Shown piece after piece: positions 18,015 through 28,117 of a stretch of 61,803 nt of DNA. Each line of letters starts with the position of its first letter. The stretch's first letter is position 1. The stretch is from Bacteroidales bacterium. GTDB taxonomy: Bacteria; Bacteroidota; Bacteroidia; Bacteroidales; UBA3663. The stretch lies in assembly GCA_017618715.1 (NCBI GenBank), contig JAFZTS010000004.1, positions 1 to 61,803 of the forward strand. The letters are read 5' to 3'. The notes under the pieces were generated by a model, which had not been told where the DNA came from, did not search any database, and was given only the letters and a program-made list of their open reading frames with translations. Made by a program: the position numbers and the translations under genes.

Positions 18015-18040
18015 TTTTTATTCTAAAAAAAACTGAAATC

Positions 18041-18072
18041 CTTGGAAAAATGCTCAAAAAGCCGTAATTTTG
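18041..18072 (+). promoter_or_regulatory. Promoter of queC
   Basis: CTTG at 18041-18044, 20 nt, TAATTTTG at 18065-18072, 25 nt before the queC start. Confidence 0.65.
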
Positions 18073-18097
18073 CCGCAGTTTAAGGAAAAAGAAACAA

Positions 18098-18745
18098 ATG
18101 AAAGACAGTATTATCATCCTCAGCGGCGGCATGGACAGCGTGACGCTGCTCCACGAATTCCAAGAGCGCATAGCCCTGGCCCTTACTTTCGACTATCATT
18201 CACGCCACGCAGAGCACGAGATAGCCTGTGCCCGCTGGCAGTGTCATAAACTCGGCATACCTCACCTCGTCATCAATATCGACTTCATGGAACAGTACTT
18301 CCGTTCCAGCCTTCTGAAGAATGGCTACGAAGAGATACCCGACGGGCAATATGACGAAACGACGATGAAATCGACCGTCGTTCCCTTCCGCAATGGAGTT
18401 ATGCTCAGCATCGCCGCCGGCATCGCCGAAAGCCAGGGCTTGCAGCACGTGCTCATGGCGAACCATTCGGGCGACCACTTCGTCTATCCCGACTGCCGCC
18501 CCGACTTTGTCGTTGCCATGAGTCACGCCATCGAAGAAGGCACTACCAACGGCGTTACGCTCTTCGCCCCCTACACTCCCCTAACGAAGCGCGAAATCGC
18601 CCTCCGTGGCCGTGAACTCGGCGTCGATTATGCCCACACCTACTCCTGCTACAAGGGGCACGACCGCCACTGCGGCACCTGTGGCACCTGCCTTGAGCGC
18701 AAGGAAGCCCTTGACGGCTTCGACCCCACGGAATACGAGGCATAA
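18098..18745 (+). CDS. queC: 7-cyano-7-deazaguanine synthase
   Basis: 215 aa. The PP-loop SGGMDS (residues 9-14) binds ATP, and the C-terminal cysteines C..HCGTCGTC form the zinc site typical of QueC. The enzyme converts 7-carboxy-7-deazaguanine to preQ0 with ATP and ammonia in queuosine biosynthesis. Cytoplasmic, usual length. No other queuosine gene is adjacent. Its stop codon lies one base from the stop of the convergent M64 peptidase gene, so the two transcripts must overlap or end within each other. Confidence 0.95.
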   Translation: MKDSIIILSGGMDSVTLLHEFQERIALALTFDYHSRHAEHEIACARWQCHKLGIPHLVINIDFMEQYFRSSLLKNGYEEIPDGQYDETTMKSTVVPFRNGVMLSIAAGIAESQGLQHVLMANHSGDHFVYPDCRPDFVVAMSHAIEEGTTNGVTLFAPYTPLTKREIALRGRELGVDYAHTYSCYKGHDRHCGTCGTCLERKEALDGFDPTEYEA

Positions 18746-18746
18746 T

Positions 18747-20177
18747 CTACCTCCCCGTATAGAAATCCGTAATGCGACGGATGGCACGGGCACAGACAGG
18801 ACAGAAGTCCTGCACATCATTGATTTTCATGCGACATTCCTGAGCGGGGCGATAACAGCCTTTGCTCTGATAACCTGCGCCCTCGAAGACACCCACCACC
18901 TGTGTTGCAGCATTTAGCTTAGCTAATGCTTCGGGATCGTCGCGGGCAATCCGATAGTCGGGCACATTGGGATCAAGTGGTGTCGGAATGGGCTGCCCTT
19001 GAGGCAACATATCGGCCCATTTGCTGCCGAAATCCTTCAAAGTGGTGACATTGGGTTCCCACGGCTCGGTGTCAGCAGGATACCACTCGCTGTCCATATC
19101 GTCGTAGGCATATTCGTCGGCCAGACCTGCATAGGAGTGTCCGAACTCATGCACAAAAACTTCGCGGAAAGTGGGATGGTCGCTCGTGGCGAAGGTAATC
19201 TGATTGTAGATGCCTCCCCCACCGTATGTGTCGGAATTGACGAGCACCATAATGTGCTCGAAAGGCACACCCGAAAGGAGATTATAGATTGTGTGCATGT
19301 CCTGCGAAGTAAGATAGCGTTGGCTGTAGAACGTATCGTAGTGAGTGCGCACGGCTGTTTCCTTCCACACGCCACGATGAGGCACCGAAGGCCCTGCCGC
19401 ACGGCTTGGAGCAGCTACAGCCACCACATTGAAACGATCCTTGAGGCTTGCGAAAGGTTCCCAAGCAAAGAGTGCATCGACAGCACGCTCGCAGTCGGCA
19501 AAGAACTTACCCATCTGCTGCTCGGTATATCCTTCGGCAAGAATGGCGAAATCGACGCACTCGCTGATGTTCACATCTTCGAATGGATCAAACTCGGTGG
19601 CATCGTAATTGCGTGATGCTTTCGACTTTTGTGGCTTGTCGGCTTTCTGTCCACCTTTCCATATATAATAAAATGGAATACCATTGTCACCTATCGGACG
19701 TATCAGTATGTCAGCGGGGTCAACGGTATGGGTGAGCGAAGTCATAACCTGCTGATGGTTGTCGGAGAGCGTGACGGTAATATCAACCTTTTCCTTGGGA
19801 TAAGGAATATTGTAGCTCGTCTCAAAGGCACGACTCAATGTCTTCGCCTCGTCTTCGAGTAACCATTCCTGGAATAGCGTCGAGAACGTCCAGACATAGA
19901 TGATCTCCTGCGACGCATGGTCGCGCACGGTAAGCTGACCATTGCCATGCAGGAACTTTTCAGACAAACGGTTTCGTCGCCCTGCCCATCGGGGTTGTTT
20001 GTAGAGCTGTTCAAGGTAGATGTGTTGTTCCTGGCTATTGCCGGCAAAGACATAGTCAAGACGCAGGGTATTATCTTCGAAATACTGGTCGAAGGACTGT
20101 GCCTTCGAGACCGACGGGAGGGAAAGAAAAACAATAAACAGCACAAGGGGTGCGACGAGCGGATGAAAGTGTTTCAT
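18747..20177 (-). CDS. M64-family metallopeptidase (IgA peptidase family)
   Basis: 476 aa, exported (signal peptide ending about residue 26, SVSKAQS). An N-terminal beta domain (about 30-190) precedes the peptidase domain, which carries the zinc site HEFGHSYAGLADEY (HExxHxxxGxxDE). The family includes an IgA-cleaving enzyme from Clostridium; Bacteroidota members are common and mostly uncharacterised, so IgA as substrate is not assumed. Four conserved cysteines lie near the C terminus. A promoter-like TATCTTTG lies at 20203-20210 on its strand. Confidence 0.9.
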   Translation of the reverse strand: MKHFHPLVAPLVLFIVFLSLPSVSKAQSFDQYFEDNTLRLDYVFAGNSQEQHIYLEQLYKQPRWAGRRNRLSEKFLHGNGQLTVRDHASQEIIYVWTFSTLFQEWLLEDEAKTLSRAFETSYNIPYPKEKVDITVTLSDNHQQVMTSLTHTVDPADILIRPIGDNGIPFYYIWKGGQKADKPQKSKASRNYDATEFDPFEDVNISECVDFAILAEGYTEQQMGKFFADCERAVDALFAWEPFASLKDRFNVVAVAAPSRAAGPSVPHRGVWKETAVRTHYDTFYSQRYLTSQDMHTIYNLLSGVPFEHIMVLVNSDTYGGGGIYNQITFATSDHPTFREVFVHEFGHSYAGLADEYAYDDMDSEWYPADTEPWEPNVTTLKDFGSKWADMLPQGQPIPTPLDPNVPDYRIARDDPEALAKLNAATQVVGVFEGAGYQSKGCYRPAQECRMKINDVQDFCPVCARAIRRITDFYTGR

Positions 20178-20202
20178 AGCAAGAAGTATTCTGATTTTGG
20201 GG

Positions 20203-20233
20203 CAAAGATAAGGATTATTTTTGAATTAACAAT
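20203..20233 (-). promoter_or_regulatory. Probable promoter of the M64 peptidase gene
   Basis: On the minus strand ATTG at 20233-20230, 19 nt, TATCTTTG at 20210-20203. The -7 box is perfect and the -33 box weak. Confidence 0.6.
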
Positions 20234-20407
20234 TAACAATTAAAAAATAACAATTCCAAGAGCAAGAAAAATATGCAGGATGGCAACATTTCTGTCGTAG
20301 AACTTGACAAATTGTCTGTACTTGCGACACATTGCTGCTTCGGCACAGCTCTTGCCAAAAGGCAGATGTAATTACATTTAAAATAATACTTAAAAAAATA
20401 TACTACT

Positions 20408-22552
20408 ATGGCAACAAACATGAATTATCCGAACACCCAGCAGCAGGGTGAAAAGGCGCTGGACAAGTATGCCCAGAACCTGTGCGAGCTGGCTCGAAAG
20501 GGCAAGCTTGACCCCGTGATAGGCCGTGACGAGGAGATCCGACGTGTGCTGCAAATTTTGAGTCGTCGAACCAAAAACAACCCCGTGCTTATTGGCCAAC
20601 CCGGTACGGGCAAAACTGCCATTGCCGAAGGCTTGGCACAGCGTATCGTGCGCGGTGACGTGCCCGAGAACCTGAAGAAGAAACAGATCTACTCGCTCGA
20701 TATGGGCGCACTGGTAGCCGGTGCGATGTACAAGGGTGAGTTCGAAGACCGACTGAAGAGCGTCATCAAGGAGGTGCAGGAAGCCAACAGCGATGATGCG
20801 ACGGGCAATGATATCATCCTCTTCATCGACGAGATCCACACCCTGGTAGGAGCAGGCGGTGGACAGGGCTCGATGGATGCGGCCAACATCCTGAAGCCTG
20901 CTTTGGCACGCGGCGAACTGCGCTGCGTAGGTGCCACCACCTTGGATGAATACCAGAAGTACTTCGAGACCGACAAGGCCCTGGAGCGTCGTTTCCAGAA
21001 GGTGATGGTCGATGAGCCTGACGAGACGGCAGCCATCGCTATCCTGCGTGGATTGAAGGAACGTTACGAGAATCATCACCACATCCGTATCAAGGACGAG
21101 GCTGTCATCCAAGCCGTACGTCTCTCGACACGTTACATCACCGATCGTTACCTGCCTGACAAGGCCATCGACCTGATTGACGAGGCTTCGGCCAAACTGC
21201 GTATGGAACGTGACTCCGAGCCACAGGCTTTGGACGAGATACATCGTCAGATCATGCAGCTGCAGATCGAGCGCGAGGCCATCAAGTGGGAAAAGGACAA
21301 GGCCAAGATCGACCACATCGACGAACAGATCAAGGCGCTGCAGGCCGACGAGAAGAAACTCAATGACCAATGGAAGAAGGAGAAACAGCTCATCGAGGTC
21401 ATTCAGCGTAACAAGGAGCAGATCGAACAACTCCGCTTCGAGGCCGAACAAGCCAAGCAGCAAGGCGATTACGGCAAGGTGGCCAAGATACAATACGAGA
21501 CCATCCCCGGCCTTGAGAAGCAGAACGAGCAGATCAGCAACGACCTGCATCAACAGGTGGGCGATTCAGGAGCCTTGATACGCGAGGAAGTTACTGCAGA
21601 GGACATCGCCGAAGTGGTAAGCCACTGGACGGGCATCCCCGTGAACAAGATGATGACGTCGGAGCGCGACAAACTGCTCCAGCTCGAAACGGAACTGCAT
21701 AAGCGTGTCGTTGGACAAGATGCAGCCATCGAGGCCGTGTCGAACGCTATCCGTCGTAATCGTGCCGGACTCTCCGATCCCCATCGTCCCATTGGCTCGT
21801 TCCTCTTCCTCGGACAAACGGGCGTGGGCAAGACAGAGCTCGCAAAAGCCTTGGCTGAATTCCTTTTCGACGACGAAAGGATGATGACACGTATCGACAT
21901 GTCAGAGTATCAGGAGAAGTTCGCCGTAACCCGTTTGTTCGGTGCGCCTCCAGGATATGTAGGCTATGAAGAGGGCGGACAACTTACCGAGGCCGTACGT
22001 CGCAAGCCGTATCAAGTGGTGCTCTTCGACGAGATAGAGAAAGCACATCCCGATGTGTTCAACACATTGCTTCAAGTGCTCGACGAGGGTCACATGACCG
22101 ATGGCAAGGGACGTAACGTCAACTTCAAGAACACCATCATCATCATGACCTCGAACCTCACCGAGGACCAGCTCCACGGCAAGGCACCCGTCATCACGGC
22201 CGAAGGACGACCGATGCAACCCATCCGACGCGAGTTCCTGAACCGTATCGACGAGATCGTCAACTTCAGCGCACTCACCGAAGACGACATCCGTCGCGTC
22301 GTGGATATCCAGATTGCACGTTGTCACAACCTGCTCAAGCAGAACGACATCGAACTGCGCGTCACCGACGATGCACGCCGCTTCCTGGCCAAGGAGGGTT
22401 ACGACCCCGATTTCGGTGCTCGTCCAGTGAAACGAGCTATCCAGCATCTGGTGCTCAACGAACTGTCGAAGACTCTTATCAGCGGCAAGGTCAACCGCCA
22501 GCAGCCCATCATCGTGGATGTGGCCGACGGCACAATCACCTTCCGAAACTAA
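20408..22552 (+). CDS. clpB: ClpB-type AAA+ disaggregase lacking the N domain
   Basis: 714 aa. It has both AAA+ modules: NBD1 with Walker A GQPGTGKT and Walker B ILFIDEIH, and NBD2 with GQTGVGKT and VLFDEIEK. The long coiled-coil M domain (about 275-400) that defines ClpB is present. ClpB family proteins are normally about 860 aa; here the substrate-binding N domain (about 145 residues) is absent and the protein begins just before the NBD1 motif [12 protein letters not shown]. The 230 nt upstream have no coding frame for it. Role: ATP-driven disaggregation with DnaK. No ClpP-binding loop was seen. A strong terminator follows. Confidence 0.9.
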   Translation: MATNMNYPNTQQQGEKALDKYAQNLCELARKGKLDPVIGRDEEIRRVLQILSRRTKNNPVLIGQPGTGKTAIAEGLAQRIVRGDVPENLKKKQIYSLDMGALVAGAMYKGEFEDRLKSVIKEVQEANSDDATGNDIILFIDEIHTLVGAGGGQGSMDAANILKPALARGELRCVGATTLDEYQKYFETDKALERRFQKVMVDEPDETAAIAILRGLKERYENHHHIRIKDEAVIQAVRLSTRYITDRYLPDKAIDLIDEASAKLRMERDSEPQALDEIHRQIMQLQIEREAIKWEKDKAKIDHIDEQIKALQADEKKLNDQWKKEKQLIEVIQRNKEQIEQLRFEAEQAKQQGDYGKVAKIQYETIPGLEKQNEQISNDLHQQVGDSGALIREEVTAEDIAEVVSHWTGIPVNKMMTSERDKLLQLETELHKRVVGQDAAIEAVSNAIRRNRAGLSDPHRPIGSFLFLGQTGVGKTELAKALAEFLFDDERMMTRIDMSEYQEKFAVTRLFGAPPGYVGYEEGGQLTEAVRRKPYQVVLFDEIEKAHPDVFNTLLQVLDEGHMTDGKGRNVNFKNTIIIMTSNLTEDQLHGKAPVITAEGRPMQPIRREFLNRIDEIVNFSALTEDDIRRVVDIQIARCHNLLKQNDIELRVTDDARRFLAKEGYDPDFGARPVKRAIQHLVLNELSKTLISGKVNRQQPIIVDVADGTITFRN

Positions 22553-22565
22553 AACAAAAAATACA

Positions 22566-22605
22566 ACGGGCGCCCCGCAGAAATGCGGAGCGCCCGTTTT
22601 TTTTT
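22566..22605 (+). terminator. Intrinsic terminator after clpB
   Basis: ACGGGCGCCCCGCA-GAAA-TGCGGAGCGCCCGT hairpin (GNRA loop) followed by nine T. Confidence 0.95.
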
Positions 22606-22606
22606 A

Positions 22607-22716
22607 TTTTAACACGAATTATCGCGAATTAACGTAAATTTTACTGTAATGTCTATATTTGACCTGTGTTACAATAAAAAATTCGTGTGAAATTCATGAT
22701 AATTCGCGTTAAAAAA
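22607..22716. repeat. AT-rich palindromic repeat, complete copy
   Basis: Left arm AACACGAATTATCGCGAATT at about 22610 and right arm AATTCATGATAATTCGCGTT at about 22690 form a long inverted repeat with an AT-rich centre. It lies between the convergent clpB and glyA genes. Confidence 0.85.
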
Positions 22717-22717
22717 A

Positions 22718-23998
22718 TCAATAAGCGAAGAGCGGATACTTTTCCATTTCGGCATTGACCTCGGCGCGAACCTTGGCGATGACTGCCTCGTTCTCGGGAT
22801 CGTTGAGAACCTCTTCGATCCAAGCGGCTACCTTGACCATGAGGTTCTCCTTGGCGCCACGGGTAGTGATGGCAGGTGTACCAAGACGGATACCGGAGGT
22901 CTGGAAGGCTGAACGGGTATCGTAAGGCACCATGTTCTTGTTGGCCGTGATGTCGGCAGCTACGAGCGCCTTCTCAGCCACCTTACCGGTGAGCTCGGGA
23001 TACTTGGGACGAAGGTCAACGAGCATCGAATGGTTGTCGGTTCCACCCGAGATGATCTTGAAGCCACGCTTCACGAGTTCTTCAGCCAGCACAGCGGCAT
23101 TTTTCTTCACTTGCAATGCATACTCCTTCCACTCGGGACGGAGAATCTCGCCGAAAGCAACGGCCTTGGCTGCAATGACATGCTCCAATGGGCCACCCTG
23201 TGTGCCTGGGAATACGGAGCTGTCGAGGCAAGCCGACATCATCTTCACGACGCCCTTGGGAGTCTTGAGACCCTTGGGATTGGGGAAATCCTCGCCGATC
23301 ATGATGACGCCACCGCGTGGGCCACGGAGCGACTTGTGAGTAGTTGTAGTAACTATATGGGCATACTTGACAGGGTTCTCAAGCAGACCGGCAGCAATCA
23401 GACCGGCAGGATGTGCCATGTCAACCATAAGGATGGCTCCTACTTCATCAGCAATCTTGCGCATACGGGCATAGTCCCATTCGCGGCTGTAAGCCGAGCC
23501 ACCACCGATGATGAGCTTGGGCTTGTGCTCCAAAGCAAGGCGCTCCATCTCGTCGTAATCCACGCGACCGGTATCCTCACGCACGTTATATGCCACCGGC
23601 TTGTACAGCATGCCGGAACTGTTGACAGCTGATCCATGAGAGAGGTGGCCGCCATGAGCAAGATTGAGACCCATGAAGGTGTCACCTGGATTGAGGACAG
23701 CAGCCAGCACAGCCTGGTTGGCCTGTGCGCCGGAGTGAGGCTGTACGTTGGCCCAACATGCGCCGAAGATCTCCTTGAGGCGATCGATGGCAAGTTGCTC
23801 CACCTTATCGACAACTTCACATCCACCATAATAACGCTTGCCGGGGAGGCCCTCGGCATACTTATTGGTAAGCACCGACCCCATGGCTTCGAGCACTTCA
23901 TCACTCACGATGTTCTCCGAAGCAATAAGCTCAATACCTTTCATCTGACGCTGACGCTCCTCGGCTATCAGGTCAAAGATCACACTGTCTCTTTTCAT
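22718..23998 (-). CDS. glyA: Serine hydroxymethyltransferase
   Basis: 426 aa, full length. It shows the SHMT signatures [13 protein letters not shown] and [15 protein letters not shown], whose Lys binds pyridoxal phosphate. The enzyme interconverts serine and glycine with tetrahydrofolate and feeds one-carbon metabolism. Cytoplasmic. It is followed on its own strand by the palindromic repeat at 22607-22716 and preceded by the L,D-transpeptidase gene 48 nt away in the same direction, so the two may be cotranscribed. Confidence 0.97.
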   Translation of the reverse strand: MKRDSVIFDLIAEERQRQMKGIELIASENIVSDEVLEAMGSVLTNKYAEGLPGKRYYGGCEVVDKVEQLAIDRLKEIFGACWANVQPHSGAQANQAVLAAVLNPGDTFMGLNLAHGGHLSHGSAVNSSGMLYKPVAYNVREDTGRVDYDEMERLALEHKPKLIIGGGSAYSREWDYARMRKIADEVGAILMVDMAHPAGLIAAGLLENPVKYAHIVTTTTHKSLRGPRGGVIMIGEDFPNPKGLKTPKGVVKMMSACLDSSVFPGTQGGPLEHVIAAKAVAFGEILRPEWKEYALQVKKNAAVLAEELVKRGFKIISGGTDNHSMLVDLRPKYPELTGKVAEKALVAADITANKNMVPYDTRSAFQTSGIRLGTPAITTRGAKENLMVKVAAWIEEVLNDPENEAVIAKVRAEVNAEMEKYPLFAY

Positions 23999-24046
23999 AA
24001 GTTACGTAGTTTTATTGGTTTATGTTCAAATAATTATTTTTGCTTT

Positions 24047-25183
24047 TTATTTGCTAACAGCCTTATAATGCACCTCGTACTTCACTGTACCATCGGGAGC
24101 AGTAACCTCCTCGACGACCACCTCATACTGAGGAGCATCAGTAGATGAAGCGTTCTCGGCCTTATCGACAACCATCTCCACCTGTAGTGGTTCAGGTTCC
24201 TTCGTCTCTGCTTTGGCAACGGGTTCAGCCTCCTTCTCGGGCACCTCTTCGATTACCTTTTCGACTGGCTTCTCAACGATTGTCTCAACAGGTTTCTCGA
24301 CAACTATCTCAATAGGCTTCTCGACAACTGTCTCAATAGGCTTCTCAACGACTGTCTCGACAGGTTTAACCGCAGGCTTCGCTTCCGAAACAGACGTTTG
24401 TACAGGCTTAACTTCAGCTATTTCGACAGGCTTGACCACAGGTTTTTCTACCGAAACGGGCTTGGCTTTGATAGCAGAAGGAACAACTGGAACATCCTCG
24501 ACCGCATCAACCAGATCCAACTCGGGATCGATGTCAATCCTTCCATCCACAACCTTCGGCTCGCGTTTCTTGGGGGTTGCCTGAGCCGTCTTCACCGGTC
24601 TCACTCCTCCCGTGGTCCAATAGGGAAGGTCTGGCCGCTGTGCATTGCTGGCGATTAGCTTTGCCACACCTTCTTCCGGCCCGATGATGACGGGCATACC
24701 GAGAGTTACCAGAGGTTCGAGTGCAGCAACATTCTCGTTCTCAAGCCGGATACAACCTTCAGTAGCTCGTGTACCGATGCTGCTTGGAGCGTGCGTGCCA
24801 TGTATGCCGATGCCCTGAAAACCCGTCTTCAAACGCAGAAAGTACGGTCCATAAGCATGCTTGATGAAACCATTGCCATCGTGGAAATCGTGCCCCCAGT
24901 TGGCCGAATCGTGAATCTTCTCAAGCAGGAAGTAGCCTTCTGGTGTCTTGTGGTCTCCTGTATAATTCTTCTGTCCGAGATTCATTCCACAAGCAATCGG
25001 ATAAGTAACTACAACTTTCCCCTGACTATTCACCAAAGTCAAGGTCATATCTTTCTTGCTGATGAAAATGAACCCCTTGCTCATGTCGGGCTTGTAGAAG
25101 TTCATGACAGACCGCAAATCTTCGGCTCCGACAGACAGAGAAAGTACAAAGGCCAAGGCCAAGCACAATATCTTATTATACAT
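24047..25183 (-). CDS. L,D-transpeptidase (YkuD) with octapeptide-repeat tail
   Basis: 378 aa from the ATG at 25183, which gives a clean signal peptide ([20 protein letters not shown]); an upstream ATG at 25213 is possible. A TATCTTTG box at 25194-25187 would place transcription almost at this start. The YkuD domain (about 35-175) contains IHGTHAP and the catalytic GCIRL, so it forms 3-3 crosslinks or attaches proteins to peptidoglycan. The C-terminal half is a Val-Glu-Lys-Pro-rich tail with about five octapeptide repeats (consensus VEKPIETV), probably an extended periplasmic spacer. No membrane segment beyond the signal. Confidence 0.88.
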   Translation of the reverse strand: MYNKILCLALAFVLSLSVGAEDLRSVMNFYKPDMSKGFIFISKKDMTLTLVNSQGKVVVTYPIACGMNLGQKNYTGDHKTPEGYFLLEKIHDSANWGHDFHDGNGFIKHAYGPYFLRLKTGFQGIGIHGTHAPSSIGTRATEGCIRLENENVAALEPLVTLGMPVIIGPEEGVAKLIASNAQRPDLPYWTTGGVRPVKTAQATPKKREPKVVDGRIDIDPELDLVDAVEDVPVVPSAIKAKPVSVEKPVVKPVEIAEVKPVQTSVSEAKPAVKPVETVVEKPIETVVEKPIEIVVEKPVETIVEKPVEKVIEEVPEKEAEPVAKAETKEPEPLQVEMVVDKAENASSTDAPQYEVVVEEVTAPDGTVKYEVHYKAVSK

Positions 25184-25236
25184 GGTGCAAAGATAGGTCT
25201 TTTTTCGTTTCATAGGATTATTTTACAGCAAAAATT

Positions 25237-25267
25237 TTGAATTTTGTCGAAATATCGCTATCTTTGC
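25237..25267 (+). promoter_or_regulatory. Promoter of the DEAD-box helicase gene
   Basis: TTTG at 25237-25240, 19 nt, TATCTTTG at 25260-25267: a perfect match, divergent from the L,D-transpeptidase promoter. Confidence 0.85.
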
Positions 25268-25305
25268 AGCCGAATCTGCATATCTAAATGCTAAAATAAA
25301 GTACT

Positions 25306-26664
25306 ATGACAGATAAGAAAGACATACGGCAGCAAGCACTCGAAGCCATGGGGTTTGCGGAACTCAACGCGATGCAGGAGGAGATGCTCAGTCTCTTTCC
25401 ACAGGGACACGACATGCTGCTGCTTGCTCCAACCGGCAGCGGAAAAACACTTGCCTACCTTCTGCCTCTTTGGCAAGCTGGAGGCAGGACACTCGTTATC
25501 GCTCCCAGTCGCGAACTCGTCCAGCAGATAGCCGACGTCTGGCAACGGTTGCACACCGAAACACGATGCGTGGCTTGCTATGGCGGTCATGACCTGCGCG
25601 TCGAACAGCAACAACTGTTGTCCCTGTCAAGCGACCAGCCGACGTTGGAAAACTATCTTATCGTCGGGACACCAGGCCGTCTGAAGGACCATATCGAACG
25701 AGGCAACATCGTGCCTCAGGCTTTCACGTTCCTGGTCATCGACGAGTTTGACAAATCCCTGGAACTTGGCTTCGAGGAAGAGATGCATGCCATCCTTGAT
25801 ATGCTGACCAATATTCGTCAGCGCATCTTCACCTCGGCCACACATACCATTCCCATTGCCCCCTGGACAGGTTTTCACGACTATCAGCAACTGGATTACG
25901 GCTCGGACCAGAAGGAACCCGAACGTCTGGTGATGTACCAGGTGAAATCTCCCGTGCCCGACAAACTTGAGACACTCCGCGAACTATTGCTTTGTCTGCT
26001 CGGCCCATCGAAAGGAGTGCAACAGGAACAAGCCATCGTCTTTGCCAACTACCGTGAAGCTACCGAGCGCATCGCTCACTTTTTGTCGGACCAAGGCATC
26101 GAGAATGCGCTTTATCACGGCGGTCTCGAACAAGACATGCGCGACAAGTCGATCATCCGTTTGCGCGGAGGGTCGATTCGTGTGCTCGTCAGCACCGATT
26201 TGGCCAGTCGCGGACTCGACCTTCCCGATGTGGCTCATATCATCCACTATCATTTCCCACAAAGTCAGGAAGCCTATACCCATCGCAATGGACGTACGGC
26301 ACGCGCCGGTGCATCGGGCAAGGCATACGTCATCGTAGGCCCAGAGGAAATGCTGCCTGAATACTTTGATGACAACCTTCCCTACTATTCACTCAAGAAT
26401 CCTCCGACGAAACTCGACCCCGCTCCTATGGTAACCGTCTATATCGGACGAGGCAAGAAGGAAAAGATCTCGAAGGCCGATGTAGTGGGTTTCTTCACCA
26501 AGAACGGAGGGCTGAAGGGTGCCGACCTGGGACGCATCGACATCATGGACCATTGTGCATACGTCGCCATCCGCCGCGACAAGGCGGAGGAGGCGCTCGC
26601 CAAGGTGAAAGGTCTCAAGATCAAGGGCGAAAAGACCCATTATCTGATTGTGACGGGCAGTTGA
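25306..26664 (+). CDS. DEAD-box RNA helicase with DbpA-type RNA-binding domain
   Basis: 452 aa. Motifs: Q24, PTGSGKT (42-48), PSRELVQQI, GTPGRL, DEFD in place of DEAD, SAT, and HRNGRTARAG. The last 75 residues (from about VTVYIGRGKKEKI) match the DbpA C-terminal RNA-binding domain, which in Escherichia coli targets hairpin 92 of 23S rRNA, so a role in large-subunit assembly is likely. The DEFD variant and compact N terminus are shared by Bacteroidota members of this group. Monocistronic with its own promoter. Confidence 0.9.
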   Translation: MTDKKDIRQQALEAMGFAELNAMQEEMLSLFPQGHDMLLLAPTGSGKTLAYLLPLWQAGGRTLVIAPSRELVQQIADVWQRLHTETRCVACYGGHDLRVEQQQLLSLSSDQPTLENYLIVGTPGRLKDHIERGNIVPQAFTFLVIDEFDKSLELGFEEEMHAILDMLTNIRQRIFTSATHTIPIAPWTGFHDYQQLDYGSDQKEPERLVMYQVKSPVPDKLETLRELLLCLLGPSKGVQQEQAIVFANYREATERIAHFLSDQGIENALYHGGLEQDMRDKSIIRLRGGSIRVLVSTDLASRGLDLPDVAHIIHYHFPQSQEAYTHRNGRTARAGASGKAYVIVGPEEMLPEYFDDNLPYYSLKNPPTKLDPAPMVTVYIGRGKKEKISKADVVGFFTKNGGLKGADLGRIDIMDHCAYVAIRRDKAEEALAKVKGLKIKGEKTHYLIVTGS

Positions 26665-26715
26665 CGGTATTTTTCGGCAGACAAATACAATAAATTGCCG
26701 TTTTGAACGTTAATT

Positions 26716-26812
26716 CATTTAACACGAATTACCAATAATTTACATGAATTTCCATTGAATTTGAAATACAATAAATAATTAATGGCAAATTGATGATAAT
26801 TCGTGTAAAAAA
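26716..26812. repeat. AT-rich palindromic repeat, complete copy
   Basis: Left arm AACACGAATTACCAATAATT and right arm AATTGATGATAATTCGTGT flank an AT-rich centre, directly in front of pepT. Confidence 0.8.
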
Positions 26813-26842
26813 CATCTAATCATCTATAATTTTTGTTTTAGT

Positions 26843-28117
26843 ATGGAAAAACTTGTAGAACGTTTCATCAAATACGTGAAGGTTTTTACGACAAGCAACG
26901 AGGAGAGTGGTGTCACTCCAAGTACTCCCGGTCAGATGGTATTTGCCAAGCAACTACGAGACGAACTCGTTGAACTCGGCTTTGAGGATGTTGTCCTCGA
27001 TGACAACGGCTATCTCTATGCCACATTGCCATCCAACCTCGAAGGCAAGGAAGTACCCACCATCGGCTTCATTGCCCACATGGATACGGCTCCCGATGCC
27101 AGCGGCGAGAATGTGAAGCCGCGCATCATCGAGAACTACGACGGCAAGGACATCGTGCTGAACGAAGGTCTTGGCATCGTCATGCAGACCAGCGTCTTCC
27201 CCGAGCTGCTCCGTCACGTCGGTGAAGACCTCATCGTTACCGACGGCACCACCCTGCTCGGTGCTGACGACAAGGCAGGCATTGCCGAAATCATCACCGC
27301 GATGATGTTTCTGCGCGAACATCCCGAAATCAAGCACGGCAAGGTACGCATCGCCTTCAATCCAGATGAAGAGATTGGTCTCGGTGCCCACAAGTTCGAC
27401 GTGCCCCTCTTCGGCTGCGACTTTGCCTACACGATGGATGGCGGCGAAGTGGGAGAACTGGAGTACGAGAACTTCAACGCCGCTTCGGCAAAAATCACCT
27501 TCAAGGGCTCGAATGTCCATCCCGGCACAGCCAAGGACAAGATGATCAATGCATCGCTGCTTGCTATGGAGTTCATGGAGCAACTGCCCGAAGAGGAGCG
27601 TCCCGAGCATACCGAAGGTTACGAGGGCTTCTACCATCTCACTTCGATGTCGGGTACCGTCGAGGAGGCCAACCTCAGCTACATCATCCGCGACCACAAC
27701 CGCGAACTCTTTGAGGCACGCAAGGAGAACATCCAACGCATCGTCGATAATATCAATGCCCTGCATCCCGGTTGCTGCTCTGCTGTGGTCAAAGATCAAT
27801 ACTACAACATGCTTGAGAAGGTGCAGGAGGCAGATGCCGTGCTTGCTGCAGGTGGACGTTGCCTTCCCAACGGACAGCCCTATAGCATCACCGAGATTGC
27901 CAAACAAGCAATCCTCGACGCTGGTGTCACTCCCGTGGTACAGCCCATTCGTGGCGGCACCGACGGTGCCCAGCTCTCGTTCAAGGGACTGCCCTGCCCC
28001 AATATCTTCGCCGGCGGCATGAACATGCACGGCAAGTTCGAATACGTGCCCATCCAGTCGATGCAGAAAGCCATGATGACCGTGGTCAACATCTGCCGCA
28101 TCGTATGCGCTATTTAG
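26843..28117 (+). CDS. pepT: Peptidase T (tripeptidase)
   Basis: 424 aa, M20 family. Metal-ligand motifs are visible: [26 protein letters not shown] and GGMNMHG. The enzyme removes the N-terminal residue of tripeptides in the cytoplasm using two zinc ions. Its 3' end overlaps the start of aroA by 13 nt in another frame, indicating translational coupling; the last few residues, which lie in the overlap, are unlike the conserved family C terminus. Upstream is a palindromic repeat rather than a clear promoter. Confidence 0.95.
   Translation: MEKLVERFIKYVKVFTTSNEESGVTPSTPGQMVFAKQLRDELVELGFEDVVLDDNGYLYATLPSNLEGKEVPTIGFIAHMDTAPDASGENVKPRIIENYDGKDIVLNEGLGIVMQTSVFPELLRHVGEDLIVTDGTTLLGADDKAGIAEIITAMMFLREHPEIKHGKVRIAFNPDEEIGLGAHKFDVPLFGCDFAYTMDGGEVGELEYENFNAASAKITFKGSNVHPGTAKDKMINASLLAMEFMEQLPEEERPEHTEGYEGFYHLTSMSGTVEEANLSYIIRDHNRELFEARKENIQRIVDNINALHPGCCSAVVKDQYYNMLEKVQEADAVLAAGGRCLPNGQPYSITEIAKQAILDAGVTPVVQPIRGGTDGAQLSFKGLPCPNIFAGGMNMHGKFEYVPIQSMQKAMMTVVNICRIVCAI

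Noticed and set aside
20390..21553. Long minus-strand open frame opposite clpB
   Set aside because: Leucine/valine-rich shadow of an unmistakable AAA+ gene on the other strand.
26954..28030. Long minus-strand open frame opposite pepT
   Set aside because: Antisense shadow; no promoter or recognised domain, and pepT is full length.
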